The position numbers and the translations under genes are program-made. The notes under the pieces were generated by a model, which was given only the letters and a program-made list of their open reading frames with translations, did no database searches and was not told the DNA's origin. From Fischerella sp. PCC 9431 (GTDB taxonomy: Bacteria > Cyanobacteriota > Cyanobacteriia > Cyanobacteriales > Nostocaceae), in assembly GCF_000447295.1 (NCBI RefSeq), contig NZ_KE650771.1, forward strand, positions 3,483,964 to 3,547,963: DNA of 64,000 nt, in the 5' to 3' direction. This document shows, in pieces, positions 38,801 to 46,109 of the stretch (its first letter is position 1; every line of letters begins with the position of its first letter).

Positions 38801-39311
38801 TTACTCGCTCAACATCAAAAGCTTGTTGCAGTCGATAAGCAATTTTTACGACTGATAAACTATCATCCTCCAGCTCAGTGATATCAATAACCAGAGAACC
38901 AAGCTTACTTAAAAATAAATCTCCTGGTTGACCCTTCACATACAAATGGTCACGAACTGTAGAGACGTGACATGTTACGTCTCTACGTTCTCGCTTTACC
39001 CAATACCAAAGACTGCGAGTGCGTTGATTACCAATAAAAATCAGCAAATTTTCAGCTTTGAATTTAGTAACTTCTTGGTAAATAGCAGCGCGAATTTTTG
39101 CATCTGGAATAGTATCATCTACTGCGGTTACTTCAAAAACACCTACACCAGAAATCTCAGCAATGAGCTGATATTCATAGGTCTTGTTCTCAATCTCCAA
39201 CAGAACAGGTTTTTTACGTGTTGATTGTGACCAACCTAACTCCTCTATAAACAAATCCTCAAACTGGAAGTGATAGAGTAAATCCCGTGTTCGTTGAAAA
39301 TTAAGTGGCAT
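35820..39311 (-). CDS. Eco57I-type N6-adenine DNA methyltransferase / restriction-modification protein
   Basis: This 1163-residue protein belongs to the type IIG/Eco57I methylase class. The N-terminal 150 residues may be a degenerate nuclease or specificity module, but no clean PD-(D/E)xK set is visible. GAYYTRPQ marks the start of the methylase region at about 350. SAM motif I DPACGSGAF is at about 411-420, and the catalytic NPPW (FDAIITNPPWEIF) is near 670. The C-terminal third should be the target-recognition domain. The PLD-SNF2 helicase gene lies 352 bp upstream on the same strand, suggesting a combined defence system. Two palindromic repeats are translated in frame, at about residues 109-118 and 374-382. 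Cleavage activity is unproven. Confidence 0.85.
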   Translation of the reverse strand: MPLNFQRTRDLLYHFQFEDLFIEELGWSQSTRKKPVLLEIENKTYEYQLIAEISGVGVFEVTAVDDTIPDAKIRAAIYQEVTKFKAENLLIFIGNQRTRSLWYWVKRERRDVTCHVSTVRDHLYVKGQPGDLFLSKLGSLVIDITELEDDSLSVVKIAYRLQQAFDVERVTKKFYKEFQEQHQQFLGFVKGINNPHDRRWYTSVLLNRMMFVYFLQRKRFIDNGDLNYLQNKLAESKQRGENRFYSEFLKALFFDSFAKPESDRDASVQALVGNVKYLNGGLFLKHRIEQEYNISIADEAFEQVLDLFARYSWNLDDTPEGKDDEINPDVLGYIFEKYINQKAFGAYYTRPQITEYLCDRTIHKLIVDRVNDACRDAKIRVSIFEDINELFLKLDAHICRLLTKDILPNLSILDPACGSGAFLIAAMKTLIQVYSAVIGTIDLMGDANLQEELENTRKLHKSLSYYIKKRIVTDNLYGVDIMEEATEIAKLRLFLALVSSAHDVDELEPLPNIDFNIMAGNSLIGLIKVDETAFDTVGNTKQGNLLQALAAANYKAILEDKNKSIELYKKHAFIPGEEKLADGNEGTHQDTRLLNLRRHIEQLNQESQDKLNFLLLNEFSQRLGIKYEEVQLTGKSKKRVLTVKDIAALKPFHWGYHFDKVLERGGFDAIITNPPWEIFKPQAKEFFAQHNELVTKNKMDIKTFEKEQNKLLQKPEIAESWLEYQSQYPYVSAYYRSSEDYKNQISIVNGKKAGTDINLYKLFVERCFHLLRDRGECGIVIPSGIYTDLGTKQLREMLFSQTKVTGLFCLENRKQIFEGVDSRFKIVVLTFAKGGKTTEFPSAFMRLDVQELERFPSQESLRISFDMVRKLSPDSLSVMEFKNEVDIRIAEKILRFPLLGEKIDGKWNLRLTSEFHMTNDSHLFKQQPGKGRLPLYEGKMIHQFTHQFAEPRYWVDEQEGRKAILGRNGNDHGQKLDYQNYRFAYRSVAASTNERSLIASVVPPNVFFGHSINASLISEKCSNKLLIKSSEILFVTACLNSFIFDFGIRQRISQNLTMFYIYQLPIPRLTQNDRYFSDIVQRAAKLICTTPEFDELAQEVGLGSHKNGVTDETERAKLRAELDGIVAHLYGLTEEEFTYILSTFPIVSEQVKQDALEAYRLFV
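38165..38190. repeat. GTAGAGAC palindrome family B, copy 2, inside the methylase gene
   Basis: A perfect 12-bp inverted repeat (TAGAGACGCGAA / TTCGCGTCTCTA) with a 2-base centre, read in frame as part of residues 374-382 (around RDAKIRVSI). Confidence 0.75.
38959..38986. repeat. GTAGAGAC palindrome family B, copy 3, inside the methylase gene
   Basis: A 10-bp inverted repeat (GTAGAGACGT / ACGTCTCTAC) around an inner ACATGT, read in frame as residues about 109-118 (RRDVTCHVST). It is the same family as the copy 0.8 kb away in this gene. Confidence 0.75.
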
Positions 39312-39592
39312 AATATAAATCTAATTGGTATAAATAAAATTCCAAAAAACAGCATAAAAAATCGCCCTGAAACCTAAATTTCGGGAGACTAAACTATCTC
39401 ATACCTGTATAAACAGATATTTACAAGATCGTCTTGATATGGGTGACTTTTAAAATATTCTTTTTTACGTTATAAACGCTTCATTGCAGAAAAAAGTTCA
39501 GTATTTCTGCGGTGTTTAATATCAAAAATTTCATGCAGAAAATATTTTTGCCAGATAAAAATTCACAGTCTACTACTCTGTCAAGTTTAAAA

Positions 39593-39649
39593 GTTCGTAG
39601 TAAGGACTTCAGTCCTTATCTCTTAAGCACTAAAGTGCTTACTACAAAC
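39593..39649. repeat. Hairpin repeat family A, copy 3
   Basis: This 57-bp element has outer arms GTTCGTAGTAAG and CTTACTACAAAC (one mismatch) and two inner hairpins, TAAGGACT/AGTCCTTA (39601-39618) and TAAGCACT/AGTGCTTA (39624-39641). It lies in the 352-bp gap between the helicase and methylase genes; otherwise that gap is empty. Confidence 0.75.
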
Positions 39650-39663
39650 CCTTCATTCAAAGT

Positions 39664-42600
39664 TTACTTTTCCTGAAATAATCCCAACGAACAAATAATT
39701 TTAGGTTCTCGTTTCTCTACCTCTTCACTAACAATACATAAACGATCATCCATCCGTAGGGCTACTATTAATTCTGCCAATTGCTGATTACTAATACCGC
39801 TTCTAATTTGCCGATTTAAAGTATCAATGGCTGATTGTCTTAACGGATAACGATAAATATCATCTATTGCTTTTAGCAATTCATCAGTAATAAATAAAGT
39901 CCCTTTCATTTCCTGAACATAACTTTTTAAGCGTTCATAAGTGCGGAACCTTGCACCTGATGGTCTTCCCAATTGACCACCCATATTTTTTTCTTCCTCA
40001 GCAATCAGTTCCGTACCTTTTTTAACTAATTCGTGATGCTGTTTATCTCTGGAAATAGCGGAAGTGGATTCTTCACACGCAGCCATTTTTAAAACAGCTA
40101 ATTGTGATTGAGTAACACTTTTTCCTTCGCGGTCAACATAAATTAAAGAATCATTCCCCTCAGTGGTTTTCATATAAAGTAATACCCCCTCTGGTTGCAC
40201 AGGTTGGGGAGTATGGGCGCGAGTGGAATAAACCACATTTGGCATTTCTTCAATCATCTTTTTCAAAGCTGGATTATCATCTGTAGCTTTTTTCCAAATT
40301 TGAAATGCTTCCGATGTTAAGTCTACTTCTGTGTCTTCTTCACCATCCAAAATTCCAGATTTTTCATTATAGAGGTCGAGAATTACTTGAGTATCATCAT
40401 CTTCAAAAAATGCTTCATCAGTTCCTACTACTTCCGCATTTTCTTGTAGTCGTTGGCGCAATCGTCCCCGCAAATTAATAATACGTTCTACTCCCTCTGC
40501 TGGTAGAAAAGAATAACAGAGAATGTTTTCAGCATTTTGTCCAATTCTATCTACTCGTCCCGCCCTTTGGATGAGCCTAATAATAGCCCAAGGTAAATCC
40601 CAATTGATGATAATTGTACAGTCTTGCAGATTGTGACCTTCACTGAGAATATCGGTAGCGATTAAGATACGTAATTCTTGAGAAGGAGTGATGCGATCGC
40701 CTTTTCCATTACTCACAGGACTAAACCTTCCCGTCAGTTCCGTAGGGTCTTTTGATTGACCTGTCACTCCTGCTACATGAGTAATATTTATTGCCTGTAA
40801 ATTCTCAGTTAGATAACGTACTGTATCGGCAAATTGGGTAAAAATTAGTATCTTATCTTTTGGATGAGTTTTTGTTAGTAATTCGACCAAAGCGGCAAAT
40901 TTTTTATCTTCTTGACAATTCCACTCACCACAGTTTTGCAATACATTAATCAGTGCTTTAGCATCTGCCAATAAATCTCGTTTTAATCTTTTAATATCAA
41001 ATAATGTAGGACGTAACCATTTAAATCGCCGTTTATATCGGGTTACATATTCACTATAAATTAACTCTGCTTTGTGGCGAAAACTTTTTTCTGTTAAGTT
41101 TGCTGTGTCTATTTCCTCTTGCACAGAGGATTCTGCAATATCATCTTCTATTTCTGTGTCAAATAAAGTTGCTGTAATCGAATCAGTATCTTCATCGTTA
41201 TTACTAGTATTTAATAACTCAGCATCTTGAGTACCAATAGGAAGATCAAGTTCTTTTTCTAGGGCATATAAATAAATAAAATTTCGTAAAATGTGGCGTT
41301 CAATTGATTGGATAAAAGCAATTCCACTGCTTTCTAAACGTTTAAATAAATTGGTACGGGAAAATCCCATCAATCTACGTCCACCCCGAAATAATGCATT
41401 TATAAATCTTTGTTCAGTTTCTGTGGGTGATTGTTTGTGTTTGGTAACAATGTAATTTCCTAACCCATAACGAGGTAAATTAAGTTGATTAATTATCTCT
41501 ACGATTGACTCAGAATAAAGGCGAGAATAAACATCAGCATCAGAACCTTCTAAAGTAAAATTGACAGTCCGAGGAATACGATCTGGAAAATAAGAACGAC
41601 TTCCATCAGCAAATTCTAAATATTTACGTCCAGTTGCATCTATATGGGCATAGTTATCTTTAATAAAAGATCGCGTCCGCCGTACCATGTAGCGTTTCAT
41701 CAACTCTCGCCAATCGTCGGGATGTTCACTTTTTTCAAAAGCTGCTAAAGAACGTACAAAACATTGATGTCTTCTAGTAAACTCTAATTCTCCAAGTTCA
41801 TTGATTAAAGCTTCTGGTCGAAAACCTAAATCTTGGTCTTCTGGGACAAATAATCTTAATTGGGAAGAAAGGTCAAGATAGGTTTTGTTGTAAGGAGTGG
41901 CTGAAAGTAGAATACATTTACTTTCGTTAGCATTAATATATTCTGCGATCGCTCTATATCTTTTCCCTTCCCGGTTACGTAAATTTTGACTTTCATCTAT
42001 TAACACAACTCGGTAGCGGCGTAATTCTGGCAACTCCCAAAGCACTTTACTCATCGGCAAAACTTTGGCATAAAGTCGATATTTATCAACATATTCCTGC
42101 CACATTTGCACCAAGTTCTTGGGGCAAATAATTAATGTTTCTAAAAGACAATCTTCTTGTAAGATTTTCGCGAGGGCAGTTCCCACTAAAGTTTTACCTA
42201 AACCAACCACGTCCCCCACCAATACGCCACCACGTCTGGTGACATGACGCGCTGCTAGCTGTACTGCTGCTTTTTGGAAATCAAACAAATTGTTAAATTC
42301 GCGGGGAATGCGGAATTCAGAAAGTCCAGCGATCGCCTCATGAGATAAGTGATAAGCAATCTTGAGATAAATGTGATAAGGCCGGATTAATTCTTCCCTC
42401 GCCCAACTCTCATCAATAATTTCCGCTAGTTCTTTAGAAATATCAACACAACCGTATTCTTGCCAACGGTCATCAAACCATTTTTGCAGTTTGTTGCAAG
42501 CATCGTGGTCTAAAATATCAACATTCAACTCCCCTTGTTTCGCCAGTCCCGGTAAAGTCAAGTTACTACTACCCAAAAATCCAACTATTGGTGCGTTTGG

Positions 42601-43047
42601 ATCTTGTCGGTGTACAAGGTACAACTTAGCGTGGAGGTGATGACGCAGAAACAGTTTAATAATTAGTTTCTTAGTTTTTAGCTGCTGACTTAACCGTCGC
42701 AATCCTGCTTCGTCTTGATTCGTAGGCGCACCGAGAGTTAATTGCTGGCGAAGTTCCGCCGCCATCTGTTTTTTAAAGCGCGCGATCGCACTATTATCAA
42801 TCCGTCCCTCACCACTACCAAGGGTGAAAGCTGCATGGACTTCATCACGCTCGCGACTTTGCATCCCAATCAGCAGACGACAACAAGCTTTGTCGCTGCC
42901 AATATACTGTTCAATTAAATCATCTATTTTTCGCCAACCTCTGAGATTAAAATAGCCAACGCAAAAATCTGCCCGATAAGAGACTTTCAATGTCTCTCGC
43001 AAAATCGGTAGCAGTTGCAAATCTATGTTGTCAAAGATGCGTGGCAT
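39664..43047 (-). CDS. PLD-nuclease / SNF2 helicase fusion
   Basis: This 1127-residue protein combines a phospholipase-D-like domain with a superfamily 2 helicase. The PLD motif HAKLYL with GSSN downstream is at about 136-165; only one HKD set is clear, so the enzyme may dimerise. Helicase motifs follow: Walker A GDVVGLGKTL near 277-286, DESQ near 350, LLSATPYN near 380, then the C-terminal lobe with ILIFTQFADT and QRAGRVDRIGQ near 826-836. PLD-helicases of this type accompany DNA methylases in phage-defence loci. It precedes the methylase on the same strand. Role inferred: ATP-driven translocation and nucleolytic attack on unmodified DNA. Confidence 0.85.
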   Translation of the reverse strand: MPRIFDNIDLQLLPILRETLKVSYRADFCVGYFNLRGWRKIDDLIEQYIGSDKACCRLLIGMQSRERDEVHAAFTLGSGEGRIDNSAIARFKKQMAAELRQQLTLGAPTNQDEAGLRRLSQQLKTKKLIIKLFLRHHLHAKLYLVHRQDPNAPIVGFLGSSNLTLPGLAKQGELNVDILDHDACNKLQKWFDDRWQEYGCVDISKELAEIIDESWAREELIRPYHIYLKIAYHLSHEAIAGLSEFRIPREFNNLFDFQKAAVQLAARHVTRRGGVLVGDVVGLGKTLVGTALAKILQEDCLLETLIICPKNLVQMWQEYVDKYRLYAKVLPMSKVLWELPELRRYRVVLIDESQNLRNREGKRYRAIAEYINANESKCILLSATPYNKTYLDLSSQLRLFVPEDQDLGFRPEALINELGELEFTRRHQCFVRSLAAFEKSEHPDDWRELMKRYMVRRTRSFIKDNYAHIDATGRKYLEFADGSRSYFPDRIPRTVNFTLEGSDADVYSRLYSESIVEIINQLNLPRYGLGNYIVTKHKQSPTETEQRFINALFRGGRRLMGFSRTNLFKRLESSGIAFIQSIERHILRNFIYLYALEKELDLPIGTQDAELLNTSNNDEDTDSITATLFDTEIEDDIAESSVQEEIDTANLTEKSFRHKAELIYSEYVTRYKRRFKWLRPTLFDIKRLKRDLLADAKALINVLQNCGEWNCQEDKKFAALVELLTKTHPKDKILIFTQFADTVRYLTENLQAINITHVAGVTGQSKDPTELTGRFSPVSNGKGDRITPSQELRILIATDILSEGHNLQDCTIIINWDLPWAIIRLIQRAGRVDRIGQNAENILCYSFLPAEGVERIINLRGRLRQRLQENAEVVGTDEAFFEDDDTQVILDLYNEKSGILDGEEDTEVDLTSEAFQIWKKATDDNPALKKMIEEMPNVVYSTRAHTPQPVQPEGVLLYMKTTEGNDSLIYVDREGKSVTQSQLAVLKMAACEESTSAISRDKQHHELVKKGTELIAEEEKNMGGQLGRPSGARFRTYERLKSYVQEMKGTLFITDELLKAIDDIYRYPLRQSAIDTLNRQIRSGISNQQLAELIVALRMDDRLCIVSEEVEKREPKIICSLGLFQEK

Positions 43048-43156
43048 GGTTTTATACTCAATAGGAAATGTTGTGGTGAGTTGCTCACCGACGAGTTTCT
43101 ACGAGTATAAGCAACAGAGAGTTCCATATGGGATAAAACGAGAATCCCAATCCCCA

Positions 43157-43228
43157 ATCCCCAATCCCCGATCCCCGATCCCCGTTACCCCTTATCCCCA
43201 AAGGGGACCCCTACCTTCCCCAATCCCC
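43157..43228. repeat. 72-bp inverted repeat, left copy
   Basis: This tract of GGGGATT/GGGGATC heptamers around a unique core (AGGTAGGGGTCCCCTTTGGG on the minus strand) is, base for base by eye, the reverse complement of 49999-50070. Confidence 0.8.
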
Positions 43229-43234
43229 AATCCC

Positions 43235-43726
43235 CTATTCTGACGGTAAAGAAGCAAACACCTGTTCAACTAACTGCTTGGCCTTGTTGTCTAAACGTTG
43301 CCAATCCACATCACCCACTTCATCAATTAAACTAGTATCAATCTCAACTGCATCATTGTTGGGAGAAGTGTAATCAAGAAAACAAATCTGATAACATAAT
43401 TCCCATAGATCTACGCTGACTTCTTGCTCTTGACGCTGCAAACACAAGTGATATCCTGGATGGGGAATTGGCAGACGAGCCAGTGTCTTCCTAATTTCTA
43501 TTGCTTTTTCTGGTGTCGCAGCTTCTAGTTCTTGCAAAAGCTTCGTAACAATTGCTTTTGTATCTTCTGTGGTTTCTAGGGGCCAAATCAGTACATCCTG
43601 GTAAGTTCCTTTCCAATCAGATAGATCCAGTAGCTTGCGAATGTTATCAACAACGCGAATGAAAGCAGGTTGCATGAGGAGTTCAGCCTGCTGCCATGCG
43701 ATTGAGTTGGTGATTTTAGGAGGCAT
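43235..43726 (-). CDS. Conserved hypothetical protein, 163 residues
   Basis: This is a 163-residue soluble acidic protein beginning MPPKITNSIAWQQAELLMQ, with a helical first half and a central IPHPGYHLCLQRQ segment. I do not recognise its family. It lies upstream of the PLD-helicase on the same strand, with a 187-bp repeat-filled gap, so it may be a third component of that module or an unrelated gene. The normal composition and full start (ATG at 43726) suggest it is expressed. Confidence 0.65.
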   Translation of the reverse strand: MPPKITNSIAWQQAELLMQPAFIRVVDNIRKLLDLSDWKGTYQDVLIWPLETTEDTKAIVTKLLQELEAATPEKAIEIRKTLARLPIPHPGYHLCLQRQEQEVSVDLWELCYQICFLDYTSPNNDAVEIDTSLIDEVGDVDWQRLDNKAKQLVEQVFASLPSE

Positions 43727-43889
43727 GGGTACTAAAAAATGTTATTGAAAAATAAATTAACAATTTGTATCTATTAAAAAGTGCGTTTTACGTGCAAATC
43801 TTTTTTCAAGATAACGGATTTTATCGATCAAAGCTTGGAGATATTTATTACCATTCGACAAAACTGGGTGTAAACACTGGGGAGGGAAT

Positions 43890-45752
43890 ATGATTGGCAA
43901 GTTACTAGACCACCGATACCAAGTTATCCAAGTTTTGGCGACAGGGGGATTTGGAGAAACTTACATTGCCGAGGATACGAAGCGGCCGGGTAATCCGATT
44001 TGTGTGGTCAAGCATCTCAAGCCAGTCAGCACCGACCCTGCAATTTTTGACACTGCCAAGCGCTTGTTTCACAATGAAGCCGAAACTTTAGAAAAGCTGG
44101 GTAATCATGACCATATACCCAGGCTTTTGGCTTATTTTGACGAAAATCAAGAATTCTATTTAGTACAAGAGTTTATTGAAGGACATCCTCTCAATGATGA
44201 ACTAGTTGCTGATGAAGCTTGGACTGAGGGCGAAGTTATTGATTTATTGATCGAAGTTCTCGGTATTCTGGAATTTGTTCATAGCCACGGGGTAATTCAT
44301 CGAGATATCAAGCCAGATAATATAATTCGTCGTGCCTCTGACCATAAATTAGTTTTAGTAGACTTTGGCGCTGTCAAACACTTACGTTCTCCTTCTGGAT
44401 ATCCCCAAGCATTCGGTGGTGGACACTTCTCCGCAACAGTGGCGATCGGCACTCCTGGTTATATGCCTACAGAACAAGGACAAGGTAAACCCCGCCCCAA
44501 CAGTGATATTTATGCTTTGGGTATCATTGCAATTCAAGCATTGACAGGCATAGCACCAATAGATCTGCAAGAAGATACTGAAACTGGTGAAATTCTTTGG
44601 CAACATTTAGTACCTGTCAATCAAAATTTGGTAGCGGTTTTAGACAAGATGGTGCGCTATCACTTTAAAGACCGCTACCAGACTGCTACAGAAGCACTAC
44701 AAGCATTGCATTCGCTGGGTATGCATTCTGAATCTATAGCAAACCCCAGAAAGTCTAGCTACCAATCTATCAAATCTCCATCTGTTCAGTCTCAGCAGAG
44801 AACTGTCGCTGTTGCACCCGTAAATCGTGAAATTTCAAAACCAGCCACCCCTGAGCCTCAGCATACTACCATTCGCAGAAGTTCTGGTGGTCTTGATTTA
44901 CTACAGCTATGTATTCTGGTGATTTTGGCGGGTAGTGCTGCTGTTGTCGCCCCAGCTTTAGTCAAAAATGTCGAAAATTTCACTACTAGTTTTTCAGGGG
45001 GTAATGACCTTAGCACCAGTAATTGCTTTGTTGTGGTTGGTGCAAATAAAGTTAATCTCCGTTCTGAACCAGTGGCGATCGCCAATAACAATATCGTAGA
45101 AACACTCAGTAAAGGCAAAAAATTAGAAGTCACTGGTAAACGGACAAAAGCAGGTTGGGTAGAAGTCAAAATTGACCCTCAGAACTCGGCTTGGATATAC
45201 TCGGATGCAATCAAAAATAAAGAAGAATGGGTTGCTTGTCTACGAGATAGAGGGATTGCATTGAAAACAGTAGACGATAGTACTGTGATTGCTAATCGTC
45301 CCCTTTCTACAAAACCTGTTGTTGATGTAGAAGCATCACCCTCAAAAACATTACCTTCACCACAATCAGAATCAAATCAACCACAAAATAAAGCTTTAAA
45401 TAAAAGTGCTAGCGAAATTTTAGAACAAGCAAAACAGAAATATGAATCTGGGGATTTAGACAGTGCGATCGAACTTGTCAAGTCTATACCTTGGAATGCA
45501 TCCGACTTTAAAGAAACAGCAGATACCATTACCCAATGGCAGCAAGATTGGGCAAAATCAGAAGCTTTATTCAATGAAATCAATAAAGCACTAGATAATG
45601 GTCAATGGGATAAAGTTTTGGCTTACAAAGATCATCCCGAAAAATTACCCAATATTGAATATTGGCGCAATAAAATTGAACCGTTATTTAAACAAGCAGC
45701 AGATAATCAGGCTAAAGAAAAAACGACTAAACCCCTGGCTACTCCGCAGTAG
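43890..45752 (+). CDS. Serine/threonine protein kinase with membrane helix and SH3-type domain
   Basis: This is a 620-residue Hanks-type kinase. The catalytic domain (about 10-275) shows GGFGETY, VVKHLK, HRDIKPDN and DFG (LVDFGAVK), so it should be active. A juxtamembrane Ser/Thr/Gln-rich linker leads to a transmembrane helix at about 338-358. An extracytoplasmic bacterial SH3-like domain at about 378-435 (KVNLRSEP, GWVEVKI, AWIYSDAI) could bind peptidoglycan. A helical C-terminal region follows. The ribosome site GGAGGG lies just before the ATG. This is a frequent cyanobacterial architecture; its targets are unknown. Confidence 0.92.
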   Translation: MIGKLLDHRYQVIQVLATGGFGETYIAEDTKRPGNPICVVKHLKPVSTDPAIFDTAKRLFHNEAETLEKLGNHDHIPRLLAYFDENQEFYLVQEFIEGHPLNDELVADEAWTEGEVIDLLIEVLGILEFVHSHGVIHRDIKPDNIIRRASDHKLVLVDFGAVKHLRSPSGYPQAFGGGHFSATVAIGTPGYMPTEQGQGKPRPNSDIYALGIIAIQALTGIAPIDLQEDTETGEILWQHLVPVNQNLVAVLDKMVRYHFKDRYQTATEALQALHSLGMHSESIANPRKSSYQSIKSPSVQSQQRTVAVAPVNREISKPATPEPQHTTIRRSSGGLDLLQLCILVILAGSAAVVAPALVKNVENFTTSFSGGNDLSTSNCFVVVGANKVNLRSEPVAIANNNIVETLSKGKKLEVTGKRTKAGWVEVKIDPQNSAWIYSDAIKNKEEWVACLRDRGIALKTVDDSTVIANRPLSTKPVVDVEASPSKTLPSPQSESNQPQNKALNKSASEILEQAKQKYESGDLDSAIELVKSIPWNASDFKETADTITQWQQDWAKSEALFNEINKALDNGQWDKVLAYKDHPEKLPNIEYWRNKIEPLFKQAADNQAKEKTTKPLATPQ

Positions 45753-45775
45753 GGATGGGATTGGGGACTTATCAA

Positions 45776-45808
45776 TTAAAAATTAAAAATTAAAAATTAA
45801 AAATTGGT
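45776..45808. repeat. AAAAATT tandem repeat
   Basis: Four to five AAAATTA heptamer units follow the kinase gene. A second G-rich degenerate tract (GGGAGACA/GGAGGACA type) continues to about 45900. No gene is visible from 45753 to 46109. Confidence 0.8.
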
Positions 45809-46109
45809 AAGAGAAGGGAGACATGGGAGACAAAGAGGACAAGGTTGACAAGGAGGACAAGGGAAAAAAGGGAGAGAAGGAGGAAAAGGGAGATGGGGAG
45901 AATAACTGATGATTATTGCCTGTTCCCTGTTATTAAGAGTTCCCTGTTCCCCAATCACCCTTGATCAACAACCAACCACCAACAGTTCTATGATGGAGGA
46001 ATAGGTTTTTTTGGTGTTGCCACACCCTTTAATTAAGGCTGACAACGGCTGGTAAATTGGAGAAAGGCACGCCAAGTTTAAAACTGACCAAACGGATAAG
46101 GACTGCTAT

